Below are positions 18,179 through 28,027 of a DNA stretch of 64,000 bases, piece after piece (position 1 is the first letter of the stretch; each line of letters begins with the position of its first letter). The stretch is taken from contig JAIMKW010000001.1 of assembly GCA_020692215.1 (NCBI GenBank), forward strand, positions 346,442-410,441, in the 5' to 3' direction. Origin of the DNA: Sandarakinorhabdus sp. (GTDB taxonomy: Bacteria; Pseudomonadota; Alphaproteobacteria; Sphingomonadales; Sphingomonadaceae). A model generated the notes under the pieces. That model did no database searches. It was not told the DNA's origin and saw only the letters and a list, made by a program, of their open reading frames with translations. Made by a program: the position numbers and the translations under genes.

Positions 18179-19599
18179 CCGGATTCACCACAGATGTCGG
18201 CCCTATCCATTTCATCGGCATCGGCGGCATCGGCATGTCGGGGATCGCCGAAGTGATGGCGAACCTGGGCTTTCAGGTGCAGGGCTCCGATATTGCCGAA
18301 GGGGCCGTTGTGCAGGGTCTGCGCGGCAAGGGCATCACGGTGTTCGTGGGCCACAAGGCCGAAAACCTGGGCGACGCGGCCGTGGTGGTGGTTTCCACCG
18401 CGATCAAGCCCGGCAACCCGGAAGTGGATCTGGCGCTGGAGCGCCGCATTCCCGTGGTGCGCCGGGCAGAAATGCTGGCCGAGCTGATGCGGCTGAAATC
18501 CACCGTCTGCGTGGCCGGCACCCATGGCAAGACAACGACGACATCGATGGTGGCGGCGCTGCTGGATGCCGGCGGGCTTGATCCCACGGTCATCAATGGC
18601 GGGATCATCAACAGCTATGGGTCGAACGCGCGCCTCGGCGCCGGCGACTGGATGGTGGTGGAGGCCGACGAAAGCGACGGCAGCTTCCTGCGCCTGCCGC
18701 CGACGCTTGCCGTTGTCACCAATATCGATCCCGAGCATCTCGACCATTATGGCGACTTCGAGGTGGCCAAGCAGGCCTTCCGCCAGTTCATCCAGAAGGT
18801 GCCCTTCTATGGCGCTGCGATCCTGTGCCTCGATCACCCCGAAGTGCAGGCGATGCTGCCCACTGTCTCTGACCGGCGGATCATCACCTATGGCTTTGCC
18901 GGCCAGGCCGATCTGCGTGGCGACAATGTGGTGCCGGTGCCGGGCGGCAACCGCTTCGATGTGAGCCTGAGAACCTTTGGAACGCCCGAACGCCGCTATG
19001 AGGGGCTCGTCCTGCCCATGCCGGGGCGGCACAATGTGCTGAACGCGCTGGCTGCCATCGGCGTTGCAGACCAGCTGGGCCTTTCGGAAGCCGAGATCCG
19101 GGATGGCTTCAGCCGCTTTTCCGGCGTGCGGCGGCGCTTCACCAAAGTCGGCGAAGTGACGATGGCCGGCGGCGAGCCTGTGACCATCATCGACGATTAT
19201 GGCCACCACCCGGTTGAAGTGAAGGCGGTGCTGGCCGCTGCCCGGGAAGGCGCGCATGCCCGGGTTGTCGCGGTTGTGCAGCCGCACCGCTACACCCGCC
19301 TTCGCGACCTGTTCGATGATTGGCGCACCGCGTTCAACGATGCCGATGTGGTGATCATCGCCCCGGTCTATGCCGCCGGAGAACCATCTATCGAAGGCAT
19401 CAGCCACGAAAGCCTGGCCGATGCCTTGCGCCGTTCCGGCCATAGGCAGGTGCTGACGATAACGGGCGAGGCGCAGCTTGCCGAAACCATCGCACCCTTG
19501 CTGGGTGCGGGCGACATGGTGATCTGCCTGGGTGCGGGCGATATCACCAAATGGGCGGCGAACCTTGCGGCCGGCCTCATAGCGGCGGGGATTGCCTGA
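18175..19599 (+). CDS. murC: UDP-MurNAc:L-alanine ligase
   Basis: First Mur ligase, joining L-alanine to UDP-MurNAc. 474 residues. [18 protein letters not shown] near residues 11-28 is the UDP-binding loop; [12 protein letters not shown] near 115-125 is the P-loop; [10 protein letters not shown] and VVQPHRYTR mark the C-terminal domain. Start overlaps the murG stop by four bases; the stop shares one base with murB. Confidence 0.95.
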   Translation: MTGFTTDVGPIHFIGIGGIGMSGIAEVMANLGFQVQGSDIAEGAVVQGLRGKGITVFVGHKAENLGDAAVVVVSTAIKPGNPEVDLALERRIPVVRRAEMLAELMRLKSTVCVAGTHGKTTTTSMVAALLDAGGLDPTVINGGIINSYGSNARLGAGDWMVVEADESDGSFLRLPPTLAVVTNIDPEHLDHYGDFEVAKQAFRQFIQKVPFYGAAILCLDHPEVQAMLPTVSDRRIITYGFAGQADLRGDNVVPVPGGNRFDVSLRTFGTPERRYEGLVLPMPGRHNVLNALAAIGVADQLGLSEAEIRDGFSRFSGVRRRFTKVGEVTMAGGEPVTIIDDYGHHPVEVKAVLAAAREGAHARVVAVVQPHRYTRLRDLFDDWRTAFNDADVVIIAPVYAAGEPSIEGISHESLADALRRSGHRQVLTITGEAQLAETIAPLLGAGDMVICLGAGDITKWAANLAAGLIAAGIA

Positions 19600-20552
19600 T
19601 GGCGAATGCAACCCGCACTGCCAGCCTTCCGACTGTTCGCGGAACACTGGAACATGCCGCGCCCTTTGCGGATTTCATCTGGTTCCGCTGCGGCGGTGCG
19701 GCCGAGTGGCTGTTCCGCCCGGCCGATGTTGCAGACCTCGCCGGCTTCCTGCGCGAATTGCCGGCCGAAACGCCGGTGTTTGCGGTGGGTGTCGGATCCA
19801 ACCTGATCGTCCGGGATGGTGGGTTGCGGGGCGTGACGGTGCGGCTGCCCAAGAAGTTCGCGACCGTGCGGGTGGAGGGCAACCGGATTCGCGCCGGGGG
19901 CGCCGCCATGGGGATCACGGTGGCAACAGCCGCGCGCGATGCCGGGATTGCCGGGCTGGAGTTTCTGCGCGGCATTCCGGGCACTGTGGGCGGAGCCGTG
20001 CGGATGAACGCGGGCGCTTATGGCCGGGAGGTGGCCGACATCCTGATCGATGCGACGGTGGTGACGCGGGCTGGCGAGATCGAAACCTGGCCGGCCGAGC
20101 GGTTCGCATTCGGCTATCGGCACTCCGAAGTGCCCGAGGGCGCCACTGTCGTGGAGGCGCTGTTCGAAGGCACGCCGGGCAAGAAGCACGCCATTGCCGC
20201 TGAAATGGAGCGGATAGCTGCCGAGCGGGAGGCATCGCAGCCGCTGCGCAGCCGCACTGGCGGATCGACCTTCCGCAACCCGCCGGGCCGCAAGGCCTGG
20301 CAGCTGGTGGATGCTGCTGGCTGCCGCGGCATGGCCGTTGGCGGAGCTCAGGTTTCGGAAAAGCACACCAACTTCCTGATCAACACGGGCCATGCGACAT
20401 CGGCCGATATCGAGGCCCTGGGCGAGGAGATCCGCGCGCGCGTGAAGGCGCATTCCGGCATCGAGCTGCAATGGGAGATCGAGCGGGTCGGCCTGCCGCC
20501 TGCTGCGAGACCTGAAACCCCGCCTGCAGCGGAAACGGGAGCAGCGGAATGA
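19599..20552 (+). CDS. murB: UDP-N-acetylenolpyruvoylglucosamine reductase
   Basis: FAD enzyme that reduces enolpyruvyl-UDP-GlcNAc to UDP-MurNAc. 317 residues from the ATG at 19599 (TGATG junction with murC); a longer upstream reading is only murC in another frame. FAD segment GVGSNLIVRDGG near 64-75; the proton-donor serine lies in GGSTFRNPPG, and the C-terminal region is short, as in the type II MurB group. Overlaps ddl by four bases. Confidence 0.94.
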   Translation: MANATRTASLPTVRGTLEHAAPFADFIWFRCGGAAEWLFRPADVADLAGFLRELPAETPVFAVGVGSNLIVRDGGLRGVTVRLPKKFATVRVEGNRIRAGGAAMGITVATAARDAGIAGLEFLRGIPGTVGGAVRMNAGAYGREVADILIDATVVTRAGEIETWPAERFAFGYRHSEVPEGATVVEALFEGTPGKKHAIAAEMERIAAEREASQPLRSRTGGSTFRNPPGRKAWQLVDAAGCRGMAVGGAQVSEKHTNFLINTGHATSADIEALGEEIRARVKAHSGIELQWEIERVGLPPAARPETPPAAETGAAE

Positions 20553-21523
20553 GGGTGACGGTCCTCATGGGTGGCTGGTCTGCCGAGCGCGATGTGAGCC
20601 TTGTTTCGGGCAAGGACATTGCCGAGGCGGCGCGTGCGCTTGGCCATGTGGTGACCCCGCTGGACATGGGCGCGACGCGGGCTGCCGGCGCAGACCTTGC
20701 CGAACGGCTGCTGGCAACCCGGCCCGACGTGGTGTTCAACGCCTTGCACGGCACCCCCGGCGAGGATGGCACCGTGCAGGGCCTGATGGACTTGCTGGGG
20801 CTTAGATACACTCACTCCGGTGTTGCCACGTCTGCGGTTGCGATCGACAAGGCGCTGACGAAGAGGATGCTTGTTCCGGCCGGAATCCGGATGCCCGGCG
20901 GGCAGGTGGTGACGAGCGAGAGCCTGTACACGGGCGACCCGCTGCCGAGGCCCTATGTGCTGAAACCGGTGAACGAAGGGTCTTCCGTTGGGGTCGCCAT
21001 CGTGACCGAGAGCGGGAACCACGGCCAGCCGATAGCGCGCGGATCCGAAGGCCCATGGCTGCACTATGCCGAGCTTCTGGCCGAGCCTTTCATCGCCGGG
21101 CTGGAGCTGACGGTTGCGGTGCTTGAGGATGAAGCCGGCCTGGCAGAGCCGCTGGCGGTGACCGAGCTGAAGCCGGAAAGCGGCTTTTACGATTATGCGG
21201 CAAAATACACCGAGGGCCTTACCACCCATGTCTGCCCGGCCGACATTCCGGCCGAAGTGGCGGCCGCCTGCATGCAGCAGGCTGCCGATGGCCATCGGCT
21301 GCTGGGGTGCCGCGGCGTTTCGCGCAGCGATTTCCGCTATGATCCCGCGCACGGGCTTTCGGGGCTCTATCTGCTGGAAATCAACACCCAGCCTGGCATG
21401 ACGCCACTCAGCCTGGTGCCCGAGCAGGCGGCAGCCCGCGGCATATCCTATGAAGCGCTCGTCGGACGGCTGATCGCCCGCGCCCTTGCCGGCGCGTCTG
21501 CAGAGAAAGGCGCGCTGGCATGA
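20549..21523 (+). CDS. ddl: D-alanine--D-alanine ligase
   Basis: ATP-grasp enzyme making D-Ala-D-Ala for MurF. 324 residues. N-terminal LMGGWSAERDVSLVSG is the Ddl signature; NALHGTPGEDGTVQG follows; VLKPVNEGSSVGVAIV is the ATP-grasp loop; LEINTQPGMTPLSLVPEQA is the C-terminal metal-binding block. Overlaps murB and ftsQ by four bases. Confidence 0.95.
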   Translation: MRVTVLMGGWSAERDVSLVSGKDIAEAARALGHVVTPLDMGATRAAGADLAERLLATRPDVVFNALHGTPGEDGTVQGLMDLLGLRYTHSGVATSAVAIDKALTKRMLVPAGIRMPGGQVVTSESLYTGDPLPRPYVLKPVNEGSSVGVAIVTESGNHGQPIARGSEGPWLHYAELLAEPFIAGLELTVAVLEDEAGLAEPLAVTELKPESGFYDYAAKYTEGLTTHVCPADIPAEVAAACMQQAADGHRLLGCRGVSRSDFRYDPAHGLSGLYLLEINTQPGMTPLSLVPEQAAARGISYEALVGRLIARALAGASAEKGALA

Positions 21524-22479
21524 GCAGGCGCCCAACCCGCCGCGCCCCCGTGCGTCAGAGCAACGCCGGAAAGCCGGCCCCCGTGGCGTTGCCGCTGGCG
21601 CCGCAGATGATGTGGCGGCTGCTGATCGGCGGCTTTGCCGTGTTGGCCGCGACGGCGGCCATCGTCTGGGCCATTGCGGCCAAGGTGCCCGAGCAGGCAA
21701 CGATGGCGCTTGCCACCACCACGTCGAACGCGGGATTCGTGGTGCGGCAGGTGGATATCAGCGGAACAGTGAACCAGCCCAGGCTCTCCATCTATCGCGA
21801 GCTGCTGCAGGGCGGCAGCGATTCGATGCTGCTGGCGGATCTTCCGGCGATGCGCGCGCGGCTGATTGCGCTGCCCTGGGTTCGGGATGCCAATGTCCAC
21901 CGCCGCTGGCCCGACAGGCTGGAGGTGCGGATCATCGAGAGAAAGCCGGCCGCGCTCTGGCAGTTTCAGGGGAGGATGCGGCTGATCGATGTGGAGGGCG
22001 TGGTGCTGCCCGCCGCAGACCTTGCCGATTTTGCCCAGCTTCCGCTTCTGGTGGGCGCAAACGCCCAGGAACAGGCGCCGACACTTCTGAAGCTGGTCGC
22101 CAGCCAGCCGGCCATCGCGTCCGACATGGAAGCCGCGATCTGGATCGGGCAGCGCCGCTGGGACATCAGGATGAAAAGCGGCGAAACGATTTCGCTGCCC
22201 GAAGGGCCGGCGGCACAGGGCGCATTGATGCGCTTTGCGGAAATTCACCGTGAAACACCGCTTCTGGGCCGCGGCTTTGTGCGCTTCGATCTCAGGATCC
22301 CCGACAAGATGGTGGTGCGTGTCTCTGGCGAGGCGGGGGGTGTTGCAAAGCCCAATGCGGTGCAGCCGCGCAGTTTGCCGGTACCGGCCCCGGCCCCGGG
22401 CGCTGCACCTGCTGCCGTTCCAGCAGCCAGAAACGAACTCGCGCGTTCCCCAGGCGAGACTCAAGAGGTGGTAATCTGA
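21520..22479 (+). CDS. ftsQ: Cell division protein FtsQ
   Basis: Bitopic division protein bridging early and late divisome. 319 residues: basic N-terminus (RRPTRRAPVRQ), one membrane helix at about 31-50, then a POTRA domain starting at VVRQVDISGTVNQPR and the beta domain (WVRDANVHRRWPDRLEVRIIERKP). Ends in an Ala/Pro-rich tail. Shares one base with ftsA (TGATG). Position before ftsA supports the call. Confidence 0.92.
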   Translation: MSRRPTRRAPVRQSNAGKPAPVALPLAPQMMWRLLIGGFAVLAATAAIVWAIAAKVPEQATMALATTTSNAGFVVRQVDISGTVNQPRLSIYRELLQGGSDSMLLADLPAMRARLIALPWVRDANVHRRWPDRLEVRIIERKPAALWQFQGRMRLIDVEGVVLPAADLADFAQLPLLVGANAQEQAPTLLKLVASQPAIASDMEAAIWIGQRRWDIRMKSGETISLPEGPAAQGALMRFAEIHRETPLLGRGFVRFDLRIPDKMVVRVSGEAGGVAKPNAVQPRSLPVPAPAPGAAPAAVPAARNELARSPGETQEVVI

Positions 22480-23795
22480 TGGCCGTCGCTGTTCTGAACC
22501 CGACACAATTGTTGAAACCCCGGGCCGAGCGGGTGATTGCTGCCATCGATGTCGGATCATCGAAGGTGGCGGCGCTGATTGCCATGGCCGATGGCGAGAA
22601 CATGCCGCGCGTGATCGGGGCGGGGGTTCGCGCCTGCAACGGGCTGAAGCGCGGGCTGGTGGCCGACATGGGGAAGACCGAAGCCGCCATCCGCGCTGCC
22701 ATGATGCAGGCTGAAAAGGCCGCGGGCGTGGAGATCGAATCCGTTCTGGTGAACCTGTCTGCGGGCGGGCTCGACAGCGATGTCGCATCGGTCGAGATCG
22801 ACATTGCAGGCCACCGGATATCCGAGGCCGACATGACCGCGCTGCTGCAGGCCGGCCGCGCGCGCATCGACGAGACGATTGCCCAGTCGCGCGGCGGCGG
22901 GGCAGGGCGATCGACCCTGCACGCCGAACCGACGCTTTACACCATCGACGGGCTGGAAGGCGTGATCAACCCGCGCGGCTTTCATGCAGACCGGCTGGCG
23001 GTCGATATCCATGTGCTCACCGCATCCACGGCGCCTTGCCGCAACCTCGATCTTTCGGTGCGCAATGCGCATCTCAATGTCGAGGCGATCGTGGCTTCGG
23101 GCGTTGCGGCATCTGCCAGTGTGCTGAACCCGGAAGAGCGCGAACTGGGTGTTGCCGTGGTCGAGATCGGCGCGGGTGTGACGACGGTTTCCGTTCATGG
23201 CGGCGGAATGCTGGCAGGGCTGGTTTCGATCCCGATCGGCGCCGGCGACATAACGGCCGACATTGCCGCCAGCTTTGCAACGCGCCGGGCGGCAGCCGAA
23301 CGGCTGAAGACGCTTTCGGGGGCCGCGACATCATCCCCGCGCGACAATCACGACATGATCGAGGTGCCGCCGCTGGACCCTGATGACGGGCAGGAGCCGC
23401 GCCGGGTGCCGCGGGCCGAGCTTATCGCGGTGATCCGCAACCGGCTGGACCAGATTTTCGGCGAGGTGGAGCAGGCGCTGAAGGACATCGGCTTCACCGG
23501 CACCGCCGGGCGCCAGGTTGTGCTGACGGGCGGCGGCGCCGAATTGCGCGGCATCGCCGATTTCGCGCAGGGCGCGCTTGCCCGCAATGTCCGCATCGGC
23601 CGCCCGCGCGGACTGATCGGCCTGCCCGAAGCCCAGTCATCGGCAGCGTTTGCCACGCTCGCCGGCCTTATCCTGCACGGTGCAGAGCCCCGGCTCGACA
23701 TTGTCCGGATTCCCGTGCCGCAGACCCCGGGGGGCCGCACGGGCCCCAGATCAGCCTTCGCCCGCCTTTTTGACCAACTTAAACGCCAGATTTGA
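22479..23795 (+). CDS. ftsA: Cell division protein FtsA
   Basis: Actin-like membrane tether for FtsZ. 438 residues. IAAIDVGSSKVAALIAMADG is the phosphate-1 loop; VEIGAGVTTVSVHGGG the phosphate-2 loop; VVLTGGGAELRGI the adenosine motif. The end, RSAFARLFDQLKRQI, is a plausible amphipathic membrane-targeting helix. It is followed by ftsZ after a 15-base gap, the only real gap inside the cluster. Confidence 0.95.
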   Translation: MAVAVLNPTQLLKPRAERVIAAIDVGSSKVAALIAMADGENMPRVIGAGVRACNGLKRGLVADMGKTEAAIRAAMMQAEKAAGVEIESVLVNLSAGGLDSDVASVEIDIAGHRISEADMTALLQAGRARIDETIAQSRGGGAGRSTLHAEPTLYTIDGLEGVINPRGFHADRLAVDIHVLTASTAPCRNLDLSVRNAHLNVEAIVASGVAASASVLNPEERELGVAVVEIGAGVTTVSVHGGGMLAGLVSIPIGAGDITADIAASFATRRAAAERLKTLSGAATSSPRDNHDMIEVPPLDPDDGQEPRRVPRAELIAVIRNRLDQIFGEVEQALKDIGFTGTAGRQVVLTGGGAELRGIADFAQGALARNVRIGRPRGLIGLPEAQSSAAFATLAGLILHGAEPRLDIVRIPVPQTPGGRTGPRSAFARLFDQLKRQI

Positions 23796-23810
23796 TGAGG
23801 GAGCCCAGCC

Positions 23811-25400
23811 ATGGCCTTTGATTTCGTGAAACCGACACTTGTGGAACTGAAGCCGAAGATCAGCGTGATCGGGGTTGGCGGGGCTGGTGGAAACGCCGTC
23901 GCCAACATGATCAACGATGGCCTTCAGGGCGTCGACTTCGTTGTTGCCAACACCGATGCGCAGGCGCTTGCCCTGTCTCCGGCCGAAACCCGTATCCAGT
24001 TGGGGCTGAAGATCACGCAGGGCCTTGGCGCCGGCGCCCGCCCCGAGATCGGGGCCGCCGCCGCCGAGGAAGCGCTTGGCGATATCGACCAGGCCCTGGA
24101 AGGCGTGCACATGTGCTTCATCACCGCAGGCATGGGCGGTGGCACGGGCACCGGGGCAGCACCCGTGGTTGCGCGGGCCGCACGCGAGCGCGGTGTGCTG
24201 ACGGTCGGTGTTGTCACCAAGCCCTTCTCGTTCGAGGGGCTGAAGCGGATGCGGTCTGCCGAGGAAGGGATTGCCGAACTGCAGCGCCATGTCGACACGC
24301 TGATCATTATCCCCAACCAGAACCTGTTCCTGATCGCCAACCAGCAGACGACCTTCAAGCAGGCCTTTGCGATGGCCGACGAGGTGCTGAACCAGGGGGT
24401 TCGCGGCATCACCGACCTGATGATCCTGCCCGGCCTCATCAACCTGGATTTTGCCGACGTGCGCACCGTGATGAGCGAGATGGGCAAGGCGATGATGGGC
24501 ACCGGCGAAGCCGAAGGCGATCGTCGTGCGATCGAGGCGGCTGAAAAGGCGATCTCGAACCCGCTGCTGGATGAAGTGTCTCTGCGCGGCGCCAAGGCCG
24601 TTATCATCAACATCACCGGCGGCGATGATCTTGGCCTGATGGAAGTGGAAGAAGCCGCCCAGCATATCCGCGAGATGGTGGACCCGGACGCGAACATCAT
24701 TGTCGGCTCGGCCTTCAACAATGATCTGAACGGCAAGATGCGCGTGAGTGTTGTGGCGACCGGCATCGAAAGCCGGCAGGCCGAAATGCAGCCGGGCCAG
24801 CAGCAATCAACCCGGACTGTTGCAACCGGCGGCATGTTCGGCCCGCGCGTGGTGCTTCCGGCCGCCGGGCCGGGCGTGGGCGAACTTCCGCCCGAACCGA
24901 CCCCGCCGAACGGTGGCGGGGGCGGCGGTGGTGGTGGATACCACCAATCATCGCCGGCAGGCGGCCCGATGGCTGCCGGAATCTTCGGCACGCCGGGCGG
25001 CACGTTCCGGCCGGCGGCAACAGCTGCGGGACAGGCGCCGGTTGCGGCTGCGGACGAGACGGATGATGCCGGCTTTTCAGACGAGGATATCCTGGAACTG
25101 GGAGAACCCATTGCCGCTGCAGCACAGGAAGCGATCGAGGAAGAGCTGCTGCCGGTGATCGAGGAGCTGCCGCTGCCGCTCCCCGTTGCAGCGGCTCCTG
25201 CGGCCCCTGCCTCTGAGGCAATTGACGAGGAGGAGATGGTTGCCGCCCCACGGCGGCAGACGCTTTTCGAGCGGATGATCGAGCGCGCGCGCGGACCGAA
25301 GGTGCAGGAAGAAGCACCCCGGACACTGGCACCCGAGCCCGAGGTGGAAGCGGAGGACCAAACGCAGATTCCGGCCTTCATGCGGCGCCAGCGCAACTAG
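23811..25400 (+). CDS. ftsZ: Cell division GTPase FtsZ
   Basis: Tubulin homologue that forms the Z ring. 529 residues, much longer than enteric FtsZ (about 383) but normal for alphaproteobacteria. GTP loop [10 protein letters not shown] near 109-118; [11 protein letters not shown]7 region [14 protein letters not shown]. The GTPase core ends near residue 320 and a linker of about 190 residues follows, with a run of nine glycines and a Glu/Ala-rich part. The C-terminal peptide IPAFMRRQ, which binds FtsA, is intact. GAGGGAG before the ATG is a strong ribosome site. The stop TAG directly abuts an IS element. Confidence 0.97.
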   Translation: MAFDFVKPTLVELKPKISVIGVGGAGGNAVANMINDGLQGVDFVVANTDAQALALSPAETRIQLGLKITQGLGAGARPEIGAAAAEEALGDIDQALEGVHMCFITAGMGGGTGTGAAPVVARAARERGVLTVGVVTKPFSFEGLKRMRSAEEGIAELQRHVDTLIIIPNQNLFLIANQQTTFKQAFAMADEVLNQGVRGITDLMILPGLINLDFADVRTVMSEMGKAMMGTGEAEGDRRAIEAAEKAISNPLLDEVSLRGAKAVIINITGGDDLGLMEVEEAAQHIREMVDPDANIIVGSAFNNDLNGKMRVSVVATGIESRQAEMQPGQQQSTRTVATGGMFGPRVVLPAAGPGVGELPPEPTPPNGGGGGGGGGYHQSSPAGGPMAAGIFGTPGGTFRPAATAAGQAPVAAADETDDAGFSDEDILELGEPIAAAAQEAIEEELLPVIEELPLPLPVAAAPAAPASEAIDEEEMVAAPRRQTLFERMIERARGPKVQEEAPRTLAPEPEVEAEDQTQIPAFMRRQRN

Positions 25401-26230
25401 GCCGTGTACCCATGAATGGGATTCTCAAGGCGGCGCGGTTCTGATTCAAGGCTTCCGGAAGGGAGCCTTTGGTGAGCCGCTACGATCTGACCGAGTTTGG
25501 ATGGCGTGTGATCGCGTCGCTGCTGCCGAACAAGCCGCGCGGTGTGGCGCGGGTGGACGACAGGATGGTGCTGAACGGCATCTTCTGGGTGCTGCGCTCG
25601 GGCCCACCCTGGCCTGATTTGCCGGAACGGTACGGCCCCTACACCACGTGCTACAACCGGTTCCGGCGCTGGACAAAGGCTGGTGTCCGGGGCTCATGGA
25701 CGCGATTACAGACGCCTGTGGCGGCGATGTGCGCATGATCGACGGCACCAGCGTGCGCGTGGACTATGCCGCAGCCACGTAAAAAAAAGCCACCCGGATC
25801 GATGTCTTGGACGAAGCCGGGGCGGTCTTGCTACGTAAATCAATGCTCTGACCGATGCCAATGGCCTGCCGGTGGAGATGGTCATCATGCCCGGCCAGAC
25901 GCACGACATCAAGGCAGCGGCGGAACTGCTCGCCGATATCCGCCACGGCCAGATGGTGCTTGCAGACCGGGCCTATGATGCCGAATGGCTCCGGGCCATG
26001 GTGGCGGACGGCGGTGGCTGGGCCAATATCCCGCTCAAGCGCAACCGACGTGATCCCGTCTGCTTCTCGGCCTGGCTCTACCGACAGCACAACCTCATCG
26101 AGCGCTTCTTCAACAACCTCAGAAACTACCGCCGCATCGCCACACGCTATGACTAGCTCGGTTCATCGTTCCTTGCAATGACCAAGCTGGCCTGCATCAG
26201 GCTACGTCTGCGCCATTATGAGTCCACGGC
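25401..26230 (+). mobile_element. Decayed IS5-family insertion sequence
   Basis: About 830 bp. Left end GCCGTGTACCCATGAATGG and right end (minus strand) GCCGTGGACTCATAATGG match at 16 of 18 positions, allowing one gap. The bases before the left end are CTAG (25397-25400, the last four bases of ftsZ) and after the right end CTGG (26231-26234), a plausible decayed 4-bp target duplication; CTAG fits the YTAR target of IS5-type elements. The transposase inside is broken. Confidence 0.85.
25472..26230 (+). pseudogene. IS5-type transposase, frameshifted and partly deleted
   Basis: Begins at a GTG with SRYDLTEFGWRVIASLLPN and continues through GIFWVLRSGPPWPDLPERYGPYT to about 25690, where one frame is lost. 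The next piece (MDAITDACGGDVRMIDGTSVRV) ends at a TAA near 25780. The middle part with the usual GRSRGG region is missing. The frame resumes at about 25860 (PVEMVIMPGQTHDIKAAAEL) and reaches NLIERFFNNLRNYRRIATRYD, then a TAG (26154). The remnant LGSSFLAMTKLACIRLRLRH runs to the right end. At least two frame breaks and one deletion make it inactive. Confidence 0.9.
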
Positions 26231-26402
26231 CTGGGCAGTGGCTTCATGATGACGTTGCCGCAGCCGCCACAATTTCGGCGGCTGCGGGCACGTTTGACGC
26301 TGTTTTGGAAATTTTGCCGGCAAGAGCTGGCAGATTGGCGATACCTACCCCCTGCCAGCGTGAAGGCTGGGCTGTCATGTGAACGGCGAGCCACGGCAAG
26401 CA

Positions 26403-26438
26403 AAGAGTCTGCCTGGCGAGTGCACCAGGCAGACTCTT
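26403..26438 (-). terminator. Strong hairpin behind the glycosidase-like gene
   Basis: AAGAGTCTGCCTGG and its exact complement enclose an 8-base loop. It lies 44 bases past the minus-strand stop at 26482. The following minus-strand bases are only moderately T-rich (TGCTTG), so termination efficiency is uncertain. It could also stop read-through from ftsZ. Confidence 0.6.
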
Positions 26439-26481
26439 CAACTTCGAAAAAAAATTCTACATATAGCTGGAAACAATAAGT

Positions 26482-27714
26482 TTAGTATTCAATCATGACC
26501 ACAGCCGGACTAGGGCGATCGATAAAGTATTGCCCACTCCTGCTGTAATCCTGCTGATCTCTGTCTCTGTATGACAAGTGTTGAATGAATTTATATTCTA
26601 CACTGTCTCCGTGTGTAGTGCACGCCCTGACTGTTCCGAAATCGCAAGATTCGCCACGCAGAATGAGATTTCTATCAGAGACGCCGTTCTCTTGTAACTT
26701 TGTCGATGCCAGTTGGCTGGAACCTGAACCATCTAGTAACAAAACATCTGGATAGTCCGATGAACTCCCAACAAGATTTCGAATAGTGTCAACAGAAGCG
26801 CCGTTACTTTCCATTTTCCAACCCGAGGGAGGGCTAGAGTATCTCTTTTGGCCAGGCTGAATTACAACGATTCTCATCTTTTTCGTAACTGTATTTATGC
26901 CAACGGCTGTTCTTCCGACGACGGAATCCCACTTATCTTCTGTCAGCTCTGGCACAATCGCGTTACTTTTTTGTATTGCAACCCCATTTCTTCTAATGAA
27001 TACACCTGGAATGGAAAGATCGCTGTAAGCAGGGGTTATGGTTCCACCATAATCCAAGCGCAGTGAGCCATTCTCAACATCTATATGTATGGCTCCAAAA
27101 GGCACATCTCGCACACCGTCTTTGCGCAATGGCGCCCTGTGCGGACTGTAAATCCAATTCGTTTGGCCACTTTTGTAAGTGCCAATTGTCCGACCGCAAG
27201 CCTCCTGATAAATCGGTTTCCATACAGAATCTGATTTCGGTCGAGAAGGCAATGGCTTAAGATTAAAAAAAGCAGCGTTTATTGCTATAAAATCTGATCC
27301 TGGCCGCTGGTTTTTGTATTCATTTGCCCATTCCATCACAGTCCTATTTGGGACATACTTTTTTACACTAGTGTTAGCCAGAGGTGATTTTTCATACAAA
27401 CTTTGGCAAGTGTATTTGACGCCATCGAAGCATGAACTCCGACGACCGTAGCCGGATTCTGAGTACACATCTTTAATTCTACTGCATTCTACAATCTTGG
27501 ACCTCAGGTCCGGTACAAATATCTTTAACTTGGTATAATTGTCAATATTCACGGCATAGCCATGATGATTGTAATAGTGTTGTCCTGCAACTGTATAGTC
27601 AATTGGGAGGGCGAAAAGTCTGACACCGGCCGCTGACTGAGCCATTGTGGGGCTGGTTGGAATTGTTGCCAGTGTCGACGCACAAAACAATAAAGTTAGA
27701 ATCGACTTTGTCAT
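26482..27714 (-). CDS. Secreted phosphodiester glycosidase-like protein (NAGPA fold)
   Basis: 410 residues with a signal peptide (cleavage near TMAQSA). Motifs fit the NAGPA/DUF2233 family (PF09992): DFIAINAAFF, VVGRTAVGINTVTKKMRIV, DTIRNLVGSSSDYPDVLLLDGSGSSQL. Members remove GlcNAc-1-phosphodiester caps or cleave related phosphodiesters; the bacterial substrates are mostly unknown. Six or more cysteines suggest disulfides in the periplasm or outside. Start ATG at 27714 follows AAGGATAAGGGA. Base composition and codon use are much more AT-rich than every other gene here (many AAA, ATA, TTA, TCT codons), so recent acquisition is likely. It stands alone between an IS remnant and the metallo-hydrolase gene. 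Confidence 0.75.
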   Translation of the reverse strand: MTKSILTLLFCASTLATIPTSPTMAQSAAGVRLFALPIDYTVAGQHYYNHHGYAVNIDNYTKLKIFVPDLRSKIVECSRIKDVYSESGYGRRSSCFDGVKYTCQSLYEKSPLANTSVKKYVPNRTVMEWANEYKNQRPGSDFIAINAAFFNLKPLPSRPKSDSVWKPIYQEACGRTIGTYKSGQTNWIYSPHRAPLRKDGVRDVPFGAIHIDVENGSLRLDYGGTITPAYSDLSIPGVFIRRNGVAIQKSNAIVPELTEDKWDSVVGRTAVGINTVTKKMRIVVIQPGQKRYSSPPSGWKMESNGASVDTIRNLVGSSSDYPDVLLLDGSGSSQLASTKLQENGVSDRNLILRGESCDFGTVRACTTHGDSVEYKFIQHLSYRDRDQQDYSRSGQYFIDRPSPAVVMIEY

Positions 27715-27958
27715 TCCCTTATCCTTTCATGTACGAACCAATGTATTCGATTGCGGTCTGCCTTTCCGCAATGACAAAAAAACTACATCTTGAGTCGGTT
27801 TGGAACGACTTCTTTGGCTTTGAATAGGTAACAGGAATCCAACTGATACTAAAGAGGTATTTTATAGGTAGTGTGAATTCTTTGTGATATGGTAGAAAGG
27901 AATTTGGCGATATAGGGCTGGGCCTTGAGCGCCGCCTATCGATTGGGGGGAGCTCCTG
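27715..27958. other. AT-rich intergenic stretch, upstream of the acquired gene
   Basis: No gene seen. It shares the AT-rich composition of 26482-27714; GC-rich chromosome resumes near 27910. It holds a 7-bp inverted repeat (ATTGCGG near 27746 with CCGCAAT ending near 27768) in the probable leader of the minus-strand gene, and TATAAAAT on the minus strand near 27865 that could be a -10 box without a clear -35. Confidence 0.45.
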
Positions 27959-28027
27959 CTGATTTCGGTTGGCCCCAGACTGGCGGATCGTCGTGGCGTC
28001 AAACGTTGTGCCCGCCTTGTTTCCCGC

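Noticed and set aside
23924..25396. 490-codon frame antisense to ftsZ
   Set aside because: Ser/Ala/Pro-rich translation, no motif, no ribosome site; caused by codon bias of ftsZ.
26848..27260. Small plus-strand frames inside the AT-rich gene
   Set aside because: No ribosome sites and no recognisable features; antisense to a gene with signal peptide and family motifs.
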